A stretch of 52,313 nucleotides of DNA, from NCBI GenBank assembly GCA_014885115.2, contig WKLE02001541.1, forward strand, positions 1 through 52,313, read 5' to 3'. Below the pieces are notes generated by a model. That model did not search any database and had not been told where the DNA came from. It saw only the letters and a list, made by a program, of their open reading frames with translations. The first letter of the stretch is position 1, and each line of letters starts with the position of its first letter. The translations under genes were made by a program, and so were the position numbers. Positions 34,801-44,182 of the stretch are shown in pieces. This DNA is from Asterionellopsis glacialis (Eukaryota > Bacillariophyta > Plagiogrammaphyceae > Rhaphoneidales > Asterionellopsidaceae).

Positions 34801-35843
34801 CAAGGAAAGCCTGGGTGCACGATGTTCTTCTTGCTCCGAAAAGCGTTCCTTTCGCGAAGATCGATAAAAATAAGCCCACTAACAAGACTAGTCCTTCAAC
34901 GGAACCACCCCCAGTGGATACTCCAGTACAAGAATGCGAAGATCAGGATATCGACGTAGACGACGAAAGTAACGAGACTGCTGAAGAAACACCGGGAATT
35001 CAGCTAGAGGGCAACGAGCCAACTGCAGTGAAGAGACGGACAACTCCAGGAACCCCAACTACTCACATCAGGGATTTAGGTAAATGGTTAGACGTCGTAG
35101 AAAGTAAAAGGAGAAAACGCTCACAATCCGAAGATATAGTCATAAGACCCGATGGAGTGCAGAAAACTCAAGAGGGTGAGAATGCGTCGAAGGGTGAAGA
35201 TTGTAATGTACCACTAGAGTCCTCGGAGGGTGCTTACCTTGATTGCATCGATTTAGGCAAGAATACGCAACCTGACCGAAGTGCAAATGAAGGAATCTAT
35301 GTCAACGCGAGCAATTCTGAAACAGTTCAAGATAACGACACCATGGGAAAAATACGACGTAATAGTTTCCCGTCAAGGCTAAAAGTGTTGGAAAACAGCA
35401 AGGACAAAAATAAGGAAGGGCATTGGAAGTATCAAGGACATCATGAATCGAAAGTTCTCACTCCAAACAGAAATACTCATGGTAATGGAAAAGTAGTAGA
35501 CGAATCAGAAAGGGAAGACAAGGAACACGCCAATACAGTTAGTGAAAGTCTCAACGTGGCAGCGCGTGCTGCACTGCTCGAGAAGGGGAAAAAGACCCCA
35601 GTTGCCCCTAGCCCTACCACCAAACTTTCTCCCTTTGAAGCCCACAAATTAAAGTTCCAAAAGATGGAGGAACAAGTTCAGCATAAGGAGCAAGATGAAA
35701 ATATTATCATCAAACAGCCTGCTTGTGTCAAACCCGCCTCTGATCCAGAACCTTTCGATCAACAAGCCAGACTTGCTGCCTGGAGACAAAAGCTTGCAGA
35801 CAGGTTTTCACCGCGTCAAGATCTTGAGGAAGGATTGGCATGA
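31824..35843 (+). CDS. Large disordered single-pass membrane protein, unknown function
   Basis: 1339 aa from the ATG at 31824, one exon. A short N-terminal part (about 35 aa, acidic) precedes one membrane segment (about 37-60, IGFVLIGVGLITMFVQIYY), followed by a basic stop-transfer (KYRRQRQKRY). The remaining 1270 residues are Ser/Asp/Glu/Lys-rich with no globular domain I recognise, and would be cytoplasmic. Visible features include a repeated 'TRSTAS' motif near 360-385, several Arg/Lys-rich patches (KARRSKSGK, RRKRS) and short helical Ala/Trp/Leu motifs of similar shape near the C-terminal half (AARKAWVHDVLL, AARAALLEKGK, ARLAAWRQKLADRF). Many Ser-Pro and Arg-x-x-Ser sites suggest phosphorylation. 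It could be a scaffold or tether. I do not recognise a family. Confidence 0.75.
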   Translation: MNFKAMNSSVDESVLLLLENEESHEGNSNDTQQSPSIISIVIGFVLIGVGLITMFVQIYYKYRRQRQKRYLIEEQNHHSLPHISAPEVYLQPLAPQMSLSSKQPAHTSVAPKVFPLGRLRHAESNVSDGSSLLQDSEVTEKKTRAQHWNMSELSGVVHEDVYAFQASNDADEESQKVIRLISPVNGDTGGKYHIIQMSTEVSTSHDGEDKEMLETTAFGSDGGITAVSSGMSYSNSGSGRQDVTGKTTWEIDQPNSPNVSEHSSQHMNAAYWDARNGHTLQRNGSNSSSRQGSLAAKLNKSRRDTHTMSRKHVHIQSKHLDGWKIDTPGMPKNAVQPKASGRIDRKNVLSDGNSTVFTRSTASRSDGSYTVVTRSTASSGMSASNMQDPRIIRIRDTRDPSVTSNSNDLSMTRNNSVPAKMEPPVKHGIEFVREFNPYDTEEPSSPVQTYFISERSFQDQPQISQQYPPTSDDWAKRSRGVDPTRKARRSKSGKVISVRKPRSSRRTVRSESPNRTRKSKAKNSGPESSTWTLDPASTGSVDSDTSHLEALYFLQKQKKSHSFGTARTSQCSRSSSESDLASMEEITSEEIKADLEELELLRMHKLRQVEKDDEEKQSKEKTGSITEGRSISEVASALLTPQSMQTQVSLSSSVSRSDLKNDADKYACIESVGPAETPVNMSSITDETYSSTGSCDEPQIKKEPKLSDVTSEIQLQVKMLSSFVKSYKKKKQMHTNKSLDEESGNTREVDDLESGMSDNRGQNDSLEEMVSASASASDVEYERKLQDQPYSPSPTNLETNEALQDTCETSRDQNKRDEKLVEERYGSLDCSLLDDSEASKPSLRPIQTNLFDEESSIDDSQVIVRKRSKSLGDKLDEVLSHMPQNDVLSPTSYQSSVLSDMSSVEEPIMPRLGISPRSSVKEQSDVSPHVSSMLMIPSSPLSIQHNTPASFVRPVSGGNMSSSGVLFTSTSPRSLPRPERKENDTQATVSVAARKAWVHDVLLAPKSVPFAKIDKNKPTNKTSPSTEPPPVDTPVQECEDQDIDVDDESNETAEETPGIQLEGNEPTAVKRRTTPGTPTTHIRDLGKWLDVVESKRRKRSQSEDIVIRPDGVQKTQEGENASKGEDCNVPLESSEGAYLDCIDLGKNTQPDRSANEGIYVNASNSETVQDNDTMGKIRRNSFPSRLKVLENSKDKNKEGHWKYQGHHESKVLTPNRNTHGNGKVVDESEREDKEHANTVSESLNVAARAALLEKGKKTPVAPSPTTKLSPFEAHKLKFQKMEEQVQHKEQDENIIIKQPACVKPASDPEPFDQQARLAAWRQKLADRFSPRQDLEEGLA

Positions 35844-36497
35844 TCAAAAGTGAAAACAATTGACACTTTCCTTTGTCAACGATTTGAAAGGACCACCAGA
35901 TAATGGTATGGATCGCCTTTCCAAAATATCTCATAATGAATAACTAACATAATTCTAGACTTTTAGAGTTTCTATTTGTACTTTTTGTTCTTTTTGACCC
36001 CGCAAAAGCTTACAAGGTACAACTACAAATGCCAGACTTCACAGTACACAAGTTTATTTGCATTCACCGTTTCCTTCATTCTAACTTAAATAGTCTAAAA
36101 GTGGCACTCCCGATAGCTTCTAAAAGTGATTAAATAGGCCATTGCGCTGCTCGCAGCTCGCAGAGATGCAAGACAAAATACAGTCTAAAGCTAGACCTCA
36201 TTTTTTGGGTCGTGACCGCTGGTTTATTTTTTTATGAAAAATGTTAATGCCTTCGCTGCCAATGCTACTGTGGCAATACATCCTTCCTCCTTATTTCGAA
36301 TCGTGACGGACATAGTCAATTTCAAATCTCCTACGCTGCTATACAAGTAAGTAATGCAATAATATCACCGAGAGAAAAGACTCTTTTCAGAATAACACCG
36401 ACTATATATGTTACCCCAGTCAAATTCTATCATACTATATTGTACCCTTTAAATCAGCAGAAAAGGACGACCGAATAGTTGGATTCTTTTTACTTCT
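35844..36497. other. Convergent 3' intergenic region
   Basis: About 650 bp between converging genes. AT-rich, no supported gene, no strong repeat. It contains the 3' ends of the gene at 31824 and of the reverse gene at 36498. Confidence 0.45.
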
Positions 36498-36953
36498 TTA
36501 AAGGTCTGGATCCTGATACAATTCTTTAGTTTCATGATTAAGGTAGTCAGGTTTTTTCAAATGTTCTTTTTCTCCACGATGCCATGCTTCTCTGTTTTCC
36601 TTCTGACGTCTGTATTCTCTTAAACGAAGGAGTTCCTTAGGATCTCTGGACTTGAATTGATATTGCATCATCATTCTATGCAATTCAGATTTACTCCTTA
36701 TTCCTCCTAAATCAACCCTATCGACTTCCATTCCACCATCGTAAACCACAAGCATCGGCCTTTCGTAACCATCGTCTAATTTTACAACAATGCCTTCATA
36801 TTCTTCGGCTTCGTTATCGTCCAAAAATGATTTCACTACATCATTTCTTTCAAGACCCTTTTCACCAGCTTTGATTAAGCCTGTGCGAGCAGCATCAACT
36901 ACGTGGAATAAAACGACAAGGACCAAGGGAACAATAGATGAAAGGAGACGCAT
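36498..36953 (-). CDS. SelM/Sep15-like ER thioredoxin-fold protein lacking the CxxC/U motif
   Basis: 151 aa from the ATG at 36953, the first Met followed by a signal peptide (MRLLSSIVPLVLVVLFHVVD). Residues about 38-100 follow the SELENOM/Sep15 pattern. There is a helix '(V)VKSFL', a strand 'EGIVVKLDDGYERPMLVVYD', then 'EVDRVDLGGIRSKSELHRMM', matching the family's 'hlPGadPeLvll...erIpLsemtreEI' order. The C-terminus is charged and ends in Asp-Leu, as does vertebrate SelM, which is ER-retained. Where the family has Cys-Gly-Gly-Cys/Sec, this protein has Ala-Gly-Glu-Lys (residues about 29-32), so it cannot do redox chemistry there. Upstream open sequence to 37100 is in frame but lacks a signal peptide and is probably 5' leader. 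The alignment is by eye, so the family call is moderate. Confidence 0.5.
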   Translation of the reverse strand: MRLLSSIVPLVLVVLFHVVDAARTGLIKAGEKGLERNDVVKSFLDDNEAEEYEGIVVKLDDGYERPMLVVYDGGMEVDRVDLGGIRSKSELHRMMMQYQFKSRDPKELLRLREYRRQKENREAWHRGEKEHLKKPDYLNHETKELYQDPDL

Positions 36954-37224
36954 CTTTCGTGAAGTGACTTTATTATGGATGGCAATGTGTTCAACTAGAT
37001 GCAACAATTTATGGTATATCTTCAAAAGTAATGATAAGAATATGTCGCTTACTGTGTTGATTTGGTTTCTTACTCTCGAGAATAATTCCAAAAGAGGCAC
37101 AAATGTATGTGTTCTTGTTTATTATACAACCTAACGCAGCGATTACAGAGTTGGAGAAGGTATCGAAAGATATATCAAACTGCTCCCTAAAATATCTGCT
37201 CATTTAACCCTTGTTTTCAATAAA

Positions 37225-37350
37225 TGTTTAGGGTACCAGGTACGACCCAGACCTACGAGTCCAGTGACGAGTCTTCTAGAAAGTAGACGTTTCCTAAGGA
37301 CCTACCGGTAGGACCTGCCTACGTTGGAGTCCTACTAGTCCTACCTTGCT
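37225..37350. repeat. GGTACC/TAGGACCTA palindrome cluster
   Basis: Includes GGTACCAGGTAC, and a self-complementary stretch GGACCTACCGGTAGGACC around 37297-37315, one of the longest perfect palindrome-like runs in the family here. It lies upstream of the SelM-like gene (reverse) and the complex I-like gene (forward). Confidence 0.7.
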
Positions 37351-37853
37351 CTCTCCTTGTTTCCCTTTTCTCTCTCCCCTTCTTTCCCTCTCCCTTTCTT
37401 TTCCTTTCAAAACGTCAGCCGAGAACCACGGAAAATTCGCACTTTCGAACTTCCCCCCCGGTGCTCGCCCGGTGCCCCTGCTCGACGCTTTTGAGCTTGT
37501 CAAGATAGGACTCGACACAGCAGAGTTTCAGTTGTTGTCTCTCTAGAGGACCTAACTACAACGAAGGGCGTTGATATCATTGTAGAGGTTAGTTGATTAC
37601 ATTAGATATTATATTTCATTGTCGACGATCTCGAAACCTGGAGCAGTGTTCTTGATACTGATCCCTCCAAACAATACTTCCATTGCAAAGCATGTTTTTA
37701 TCGGCTCCAAGTACCATATCCTACGAGCCTTCAACGGACACAGTGATTGATGCATTCTTCCGTTTCTGTATTGTCCCTCACACCATTTTCCTATTACGAT
37801 TGACTCTTTATTCCTGTTGATTGACAGTACATACATCGATACCAACTATAATC
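37351..37853. other. Intergenic, promoter of complex I-like gene
   Basis: About 500 bp: a CT-rich tract (37346-37410), then unremarkable sequence, with TCTCTCTAGAGGAC near 37538-37551. No gene is supported. Confidence 0.4.
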
Positions 37854-38237
37854 ATGCCGTTTGGTGAACCAGAGTACCCGATTGTGAATGACGATCCCGA
37901 GTTGGATGATTGTATCAAATCGATGCGCAGAGGTGATTACTTCAACGTTGGAGCAATCACATCAGCTTCTTGGGCCTATGGATACATCTTTGGAAAGCCA
38001 GCTCGTATGGCCACGGCCTCCACTGCAGCTGCCTTGGGTTTTACCTTTGCCTCTTTCTTGATTATTCAAGACACACGCAGCCGTCTCCTTGGATATTCAC
38101 CCAATGAAACGGAACAAAAGAAATTCGGAATTCAACGCCATCCTCAGAAGAGAACGCCCCAAGACCCACGATACCCCACTGCTCTCAAGCCATCAGATAC
38201 GCCTAGGCCAACCCTCAACTGGAAAAACTATGATTAA
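37854..38237 (+). CDS. NADH-ubiquinone oxidoreductase (complex I) 21-kDa-like subunit
   Basis: 127 aa from the ATG at 37854. The start 'EPEYPIVNDDPELDDCIKSM' followed by 'GDYFNVG' is the hallmark of the complex I 21 kDa accessory subunit domain (YPVIDxDPxxxxxxxxxRxxDY in fungi and plants). Two hydrophobic segments follow (about 42-55 and 60-80), and then a basic, Pro-rich tail (RHPQKRTPQDPRYP). The protein would sit in the inner mitochondrial membrane as a supernumerary subunit. It has no long presequence, which is common for such subunits. Length fits. Confidence is moderate because the call rests on the N-terminal motif. Confidence 0.6.
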   Translation: MPFGEPEYPIVNDDPELDDCIKSMRRGDYFNVGAITSASWAYGYIFGKPARMATASTAAALGFTFASFLIIQDTRSRLLGYSPNETEQKKFGIQRHPQKRTPQDPRYPTALKPSDTPRPTLNWKNYD

Positions 38238-38816
38238 ATTTTATTAGTGGAAGACGGAAAAGGAGTGAAACATGCAGTATGATTGATTAGAGTTGGTAAA
38301 TAGTACTACACTATTTATTTTTAATTGATATTTTAAAAATAGGAAAAGCGATTATGTATATAATATAATAGGTGAAGCAGTACGAGAATGAATAACACCC
38401 TAGGAATCAATCGTTCGAAATGAGGGATTGCATTGTTAATGTTCAAAAGAGTTGCAGCCGTATGGACGTTGGGATCTGATACAATTACCATAAAAAATAA
38501 AACACAAGTAGGTATTTACTCGACACTCCTCTCACTACCGGTACCATACTCATTATTGCAAAATCACCACAGGTGACATCACTCCCAAAATTCCCAGTAA
38601 ATGAATCATTTCTAAGAGAAGTGCCTTCAAATCTACGTCTCTTGCTGTACCAAAATCCCATGTGAACAAGAAGGCCAGACGACGGGGTGAAATCTAGCCC
38701 ATCGTGCATGATCAAAAAAGGTAAAAATAAATCTGAAACAACAAAAATCGAGGAAGAACGAGGAAGACCCCACATAGCAGCGACTTGTGCCGAAGAAGAA
38801 AATAGAAACCCTGGCC
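38238..38816. other. Intergenic region
   Basis: 580 bp, AT-rich after the complex I-like gene. A TACCGGTACC palindrome lies near 38537-38546. No gene is supported. Confidence 0.4.
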
Positions 38817-39728
38817 ATGGTGGCTACTCCATCATTTGGTATACACCGCACAACCAAATTCATTTTGAATCCAAATGTTAAGAATTTAAAGATTTTCAAA
38901 GCGTCGACATCGACGACGATTATTCGCAATAATGTTACAGGTATGAGGAGTTTGGTGACAACCATCAAAAACAATAATAATCACGATTCTTCATACAAAT
39001 ACCATGAAATGTGCTTTGGTAGTCAAGACAACAATATCAATAAATTTCATAGTCATATGCTGAGCTCTCATCGACAATTTTCTTCTACAACTTCATCTTT
39101 TCCATATTCGGAATTCCCAAAGATAAAAGATACTCTTCGTGACAACACTAATCGTCAACATCGTTTACGAGCACCTACGGAACGAAGTAGTATGAATAGC
39201 AATCGTAATTATGCTTTGGAAAAGTATAAACAAGCAGGATTGAAGTCGTTAGAAGAAACTACACATGAGTTAATTATATCTACACGTAATAAGCCATTAT
39301 TGGGTAAAAAGGAAGATGAGGATTTACCTAAACCTAGTCAAATAGCCGAAGGACAACGTATACAAGTCCTAGTCGAAGGTGCTATAGATTTTTTACATGT
39401 TAAAAAAAATGATACGACTTTTTGTATCAAGGGTGATCCTATTGCGATAGATGAAGTTCTTATTAGTAAAGACCACAAGACAGCAACAGTGTATTGGTCC
39501 TTACCATTGTCGTTGTTGTACATACCTGAAGATGTTGCAAAAGAAATTGTAAAACGTATGCAAAATATATTAATCAAACGTGGTGGTATGATACAAAAAT
39601 TAGTTCATGGGCGATTACGCCATTACTATCCACCTAAATTACGATACGAGCCATCGAGTGGATCCCAAAACTTTGCTTTGAGGCAATCGATACAAGACTT
39701 ATTTCACGACGTCAACAAGAAAAGATAA
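38817..39728 (+). CDS. Ribosome-binding factor A-like, organellar
   Basis: 303 aa from the ATG at 38817. The N-terminal 130 aa are basic, Asn/Ser/His-rich and low in acids, typical of an organelle (probably mitochondrial) presequence plus linker. The C-terminal domain (about residues 178-290) fits RbfA: a first helix (QRIQVLVEGAIDFLHV), then 'IAIDEVLISKDHKTATVYWS', which matches the conserved 'I.dVevSkDl..AkVYvS' strand pair, then helices and the terminal 'LRHYYPPKLRYEPS' matching 'lklRyvPeLrFv.D.S'. RbfA has a KH-like fold and binds helix 1 of the small-subunit rRNA during 30S maturation. The insert before the last helix differs from bacteria but the ends are clear. Confidence 0.75.
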   Translation: MVATPSFGIHRTTKFILNPNVKNLKIFKASTSTTIIRNNVTGMRSLVTTIKNNNNHDSSYKYHEMCFGSQDNNINKFHSHMLSSHRQFSSTTSSFPYSEFPKIKDTLRDNTNRQHRLRAPTERSSMNSNRNYALEKYKQAGLKSLEETTHELIISTRNKPLLGKKEDEDLPKPSQIAEGQRIQVLVEGAIDFLHVKKNDTTFCIKGDPIAIDEVLISKDHKTATVYWSLPLSLLYIPEDVAKEIVKRMQNILIKRGGMIQKLVHGRLRHYYPPKLRYEPSSGSQNFALRQSIQDLFHDVNKKR

Positions 39729-40239
39729 TGACCGAAAGAGTCTGTAGGAAAAGCATTAACTATTTCTCTTTGCGTTTATCAAATTTTTGTCCAATGTGGC
39801 ATAATGGGTGGATTCTGTAATTATAATTAATTAGTTATTACAAAAGAAACTTTTTTTTTTTTTTTTTTTAAAGTTTCCAAATGATATCTTTAATCTTGTA
39901 GTAAAACTGAGGGAAAAATGAAAATTTGTCAGTTCTTTCTGGCACTATCCCAATTTTTAAGATTACTTTCAAACTTTACGAAATACTCGTGAGGGCTTTG
40001 ATGAAATGCATACCTGTGGGTACGAACGATCTTGATTTTCAACTTGTCATCGTGAACTGTGTGGTATATCAACTAAAATGTTGAATGTTGAGTGAGCAAT
40101 AATGAAGAGAATCTCTGTAGTGGAAACATAATTTAGTGTACACCCAATATTCAAATGTACCAAATAATAATCATGCATGTACCCTAAAATGATTCAAATC
40201 TTAGTCCTATGCACTAGTATATCTTGGTAATTTAATGTA

Positions 40240-40295
40240 CGATACCTGTACCTGGTACATCACAATATAGCAGCGGTACAGTACCTGGTACAGCA
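40240..40295. repeat. Two GTACCTGGTAC copies
   Basis: GTACCTGGTAC at about 40249-40259 and again at about 40281-40291. The arms match the intergenic palindrome family. Confidence 0.7.
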
Positions 40296-40351
40296 CATTG
40301 AATTATTAATATATATATAAATACAGGCAAATAAGATCATACCTATTATCC

Positions 40352-40367
40352 CACGTGTGACACGTCA
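40352..40367. promoter_or_regulatory. G-box next to TGACACGTCA
   Basis: CACGTG at 40352-40357 abuts the palindrome TGACACGTCA at 40358-40367. Two ACGT-core sites in tandem suggest a bZIP or bHLH binding element. No expression evidence is available. Confidence 0.4.
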
Positions 40368-40681
40368 CAAGAATAGAGAAGTGCATCTCGAACTTCCAAC
40401 GCTTCCGCCCTCTTATGATTTTCGCATTTTTTCGTTTGTTCTTAATGTCTTTGTCTGGGCGAACCGTTGGCAACGCAGCCCTGATAAAAGGTTCTGCTGT
40501 GAAGCAGCAAAGCGCGTTGGTGTTCTCTTCTATCTGTAATCACAATATAATCTCCCAGCTGAAATTCCGATTTCCGTATAGCTGTTTCTCTAGAAAGTGA
40601 ATCTAGAGCTTCCGAGATAAAGCTATCTTCGTTGCTGTTTTGACTTCATCATCAGTATATTTTTAAATAGAAAAAACAATA

Positions 40682-41617
40682 ATGGCTGCCTCCCAATCTA
40701 TTAAAATGATTAAAACCTTATGGGGCATTGATGATCCTATATCACCCGCGTTATTTAAATCTATTGCTGCCGAGGGATATTCAGGCGTTGAAGTTATATC
40801 CTTGGCATGGATTCATGATGGTGGATTAGATTTAGTACGTAGCGCCAATTCCGCTGGGTTAAGTGTTGTATTGCAAATCCATACATGTGGTGGATACCTT
40901 AATAAGAATAAAGAATATGTGTATTGTGGCGAATATGATATTAAGGAGCATAAAAAGAGTTTAGTGGAGCAGTTGGCTCAATGTGATGTGATTTTAGAGT
41001 TAGTCAAAACGGGTGGGTTTGTCAATATTCATGCAGGTATGGATTCTTGGTCCTTGGATGATGCTGTCCAATATTTAACATTCGCACTCAAGGAAGAAAA
41101 AAGATATCCATTCAAGGTTGTATTTGAAACGCATCGACAGCGTTTATTTCATGATCCATTCCAAACAAGAGACATATTGAACCACTCTTCCATTGCATCG
41201 ACGGACCTCAAACTAAATTGTGATTTGTCTCATTGGTATGTATCCTGTGAACGTATATTAGACATTCATGAACCTCGTGATGCTCCCTGGTGGCCTGAAA
41301 TATTACAATTAGTTCGTAAACGGTGCGCCTATACACATTGCCGATTAGGATCAGCACAAACTATACAGTTGGCAGACCCATCTGCACCTGAATGTAGTGC
41401 CGACGTGAAAATGCAATTAGATACCTTCACAATGCTTTGGCAAGCACAATTGGACCGCCAAGAAGAAGTGTGGTCATGTCCTGAGTTTGGACCACAACCC
41501 TATATGCCATCAATGCCACATACACAAGAAGATGTTTCGTCCTTATCACAAGCTGTATATTGGACAAGAGGTAAAATGGAACAAAAATTCAAAGCCCAAT
41601 GTACAAAGTATTTATGA
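40682..41617 (+). CDS. Sugar phosphate isomerase/epimerase-like TIM-barrel protein
   Basis: 311 aa, single exon, no targeting peptide, so probably cytosolic. The order of strands fits the xylose isomerase-like/AP endonuclease 2 TIM barrel: 'YSGVEVISL' (strand 2), 'SVVLQIHT', 'GFVNIHAGMDSW', then 'KVVFETHRQR' with the metal-binding Glu/His pair, 'LKLNCDLSHWYVSCER' with Asp and His, 'AYTHCRLGSA' and 'EEVWSCPEFGPQPY' with the last conserved Glu. These residues would coordinate a divalent metal. Members of this fold act on keto sugars such as hydroxypyruvate, tagatose or inosose. The substrate here is unknown. The gene converges on the sulfotransferase at 41827. Confidence 0.75.
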   Translation: MAASQSIKMIKTLWGIDDPISPALFKSIAAEGYSGVEVISLAWIHDGGLDLVRSANSAGLSVVLQIHTCGGYLNKNKEYVYCGEYDIKEHKKSLVEQLAQCDVILELVKTGGFVNIHAGMDSWSLDDAVQYLTFALKEEKRYPFKVVFETHRQRLFHDPFQTRDILNHSSIASTDLKLNCDLSHWYVSCERILDIHEPRDAPWWPEILQLVRKRCAYTHCRLGSAQTIQLADPSAPECSADVKMQLDTFTMLWQAQLDRQEEVWSCPEFGPQPYMPSMPHTQEDVSSLSQAVYWTRGKMEQKFKAQCTKYL

Positions 41618-41826
41618 AGAAGAAAGACACGATCTATAAGTATTTTTAAATGGATTTACTACATAACGAGACTGAAAGTTTTTAGTTGAATGTTACAATA
41701 AGGGGCATAGCCAGAGTCGATAGACACGCTCTGTTTCATTCTACAGTATAAAAAGTAGGATAGAATAATTTTGCTGACATTGTAATATTTTTGTGGTAGA
41801 GTGATATAGACTACCCATAATTGCTG

Positions 41827-43295
41827 TTATGTTAAGGAGGTAGTTTTGTAAACAGCATCAACTTCTGACACTATCTTCCGATACATGCACGAAGTCTGCA
41901 TTAGATGATTCGAGGATTGGATGGTTTTAGAAGATGCCATGTTTCGTTGAAATTCTTGTACGGCCGCATTGTAAAATTTATATTCATCTTGAAACCATAT
42001 CTTGGCATTCTCACGTAGTTTTTCTTCAATATCGTTCTCATCTATTTTCTCTGTGGTAGAAGAAACGCTAGGATTTTTATGGAATTGGTCAGAATTGACA
42101 AAATCAGTTATGATGGATGTTGGGATAGAAAGTACTTCACTCATCATGTAAAGAGATGTTTCAAAGCATTCATTGAGATATACATGTACTTTAGGCTTGC
42201 TTCCTTGAATGAGTGCTATCGCGTTGTCAATATCATGGTAATCTAAAAATTCATATTGCATCCAAGGTCTAACCTTTTCTGTACCAACTAATTCAAGCCA
42301 TCGTGGAAAGTCTTGCCTAAGGATACACTCCCATTGTTCATCGGATGCATCCTCCTTCCATTTATTTTTATGACGACGTTGATAAACATAGTTAAAGTAG
42401 GATTTCCAACGTTCATAGGGTTCACGAACAATTGTAAAAGATAGTAGAGACGAAGGATCAGTCGTTGGAAGGAATGGTTCTTTCAATGCAGGAATCACTT
42501 TTCTAAAATATCGATTGATAGCATTGTACGTTCTATGAGAACAATTCAACTCATGGAGAGGGATTGGTGAAGGTTTTGTGCCAGATAACAATAATTTTTT
42601 GGATGCCTTGTAACTTCCAAATACACATGCATTCGTTCGCTCTGCATTTTCATGCTTTCGTTCTTCAAGGAAAGTAGGGACATCAGCTATAAAGTGATCA
42701 ATTGATTTAAAACCAGTATTATATGTCAAGAAAACAGCAAGTGATGTACTATACAATGTCCGCAAAAAAAATATAAGGCATTGTTAAGAAGTTATCTTCC
42801 TAAAATAATAAGAAACAGTGAATAACAATGTGAATCTGACACGAAACTTTAAACTTTGTAGCTAACGTACCTTCCTGTCTTGGGGATCCGTACAAAACCA
42901 TAATATGTATCCAAGTCATGACTTGCACTATCTTGGTCTTTCTCCAGGCGCGCTCTTTTTTTGCTTTCCTCCACTACAGAAGTTTTAGCATTGTATGTCT
43001 GTTGTGACCCTTGGTTTTGTATTACATCACCCATTTGATCACTAGTCACATCATTCACAACAGTTTTCTTCTTTTTCTCGTCATTTACAGTCTTTAGATC
43101 TATGTTTTCCATGTCCTTGACACTAGAAAGTTGCCGCTGCCGTGAATTGGTCTTGAAAGAATGCGCATCGGGATTGAGTTCTTCAAGAGCCCGATTTGTG
43201 AAATATACTGCAGATACAGAAAAGAATACAATGGTCAGAAAAAATAGCTGAAACATTGATATCTTTGATGAAGAAGTTGCTTTGGTTTTCATCAT
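41827..43295 (-). CDS. Golgi-type sulfotransferase, single catalytic domain
   Basis: Two exons on the reverse strand: 43295-42871 and 42748-41827 (about 448 aa). The ATG at 43295 starts a type II anchor (FQLFFLTIVFFSVSAVYF). A polar stem of about 100 aa follows. The phase-2 intron splits the Ser codon of the PAPS 5'-phosphosulfate loop, and splicing restores IPKTGSTS (about 137-144). The 3'-phosphate motif 'FTIVREPYERWKSYF' (about 246-260) matches the Sulfotransfer_2 type. A 'NACVFGS' motif, an 'HVYLNECFETSLYMM' helix and a 'FQDEYKFYNAAVQEF' C-terminal helix are shared with the neighbouring gene at 44183, so the two are paralogues. The likely substrate is a carbohydrate or tyrosine in the secretory pathway. 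Divergent from 44183. Confidence 0.8.
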
Positions 43296-44182
43296 CCTCT
43301 GCAAGGACGATGAATCGTCTTCGTGGCCAGTCTATTTCCAAACCTGACTGTGAGACTAATATTTTGAAAAAAGACTCTTTGTTCCTTGTTTTCGTTGACG
43401 CAGTATCAGGACTGTCCGCATGAAGGGCAATATTCTCTTCCGTTACTGCTGTTGCACAGTTCCTTATTTAAGAGATAAATTTTTTTCCATGGAATCTTTT
43501 GGGTGGAATGTGAATAATTCATTATCCAGGACTTCATACATGTAGGTTCTAGATATGTAGGACTTTAGAAAAAACATGCTAAATCTAAAGGTACGGCACT
43601 GTACAACCTGTACGAAGTACTGTTGTGTCACCGCCATAATTATTTATATTTCCCAAAATTTGGCCATCATATATAAAAATATTTTTTGTAATGTTTTGCT
43701 TTTGTATCTGAATAATTACATTAATTCGGATACTTTTTAAAAACAGCGAATCTGGCGGGAATAAGAACGACTCAAAATCAATTAGGTTTTAGCATGTGTA
43801 ACCAATTGGGTGGCCTTTTTAATAATATATATAACAATGAAAAAAAGCATCAAGCTATCCCATTTCAAATTTTCAAAATTCTTTCAGCTATTTTACTTAT
43901 TTATTTCATACAAGATAATACTTTGTTAAGTAAACTATCTTCGATAAAAGCGATCTCTTGAAAAATTACATGCCGCTTTCCGTTGAAAATGAATCTACCA
44001 TTTAACGGCAGGCCATGTGAAATGTTTTGGCGGTTCGAGAATCCCATAGTATATACAATACGGAGAGGATGCATAATCAGGCCCATCATTCATACACATA
44101 ATATAAACAATAGCACATATTTTTCTTTTACCGGACTACCAAATCTTTTCCTTCCGTCCATGGAACATGTCGGGAAAAAAGA
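43296..44182. promoter_or_regulatory. Divergent region between the two sulfotransferase genes
   Basis: About 890 bp, AT-rich, with no gene I can support. It must contain both promoters. A weak TAGGTTCTAGATATGTAGGAC palindrome-like run lies near 43544-43564. The divergent arrangement of paralogues suggests an inverted duplication. Confidence 0.4.

Larger units (their letters stand above)
39729..40681. promoter_or_regulatory. Intergenic region upstream of the TIM-barrel gene
   Basis: 950 bp with a poly-T run (39851-39868), a GTACCTGGTAC pair (40240-40295) and a composite site at 40352-40367 in which CACGTG is followed directly by TGACACGTCA. The composite site is 315 bp before the ATG at 40682, a fair distance for a bZIP/bHLH-controlled promoter. 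A second CTCTAGAA/TCTAGAG pair lies near 40588-40610. Confidence 0.45.

Noticed and set aside
36498..37100. In-frame TGA read as selenocysteine in the SelM-like gene
   Set aside because: The frame is open without a TGA at the redox position; the motif has Ala-Gly-Glu-Lys instead.
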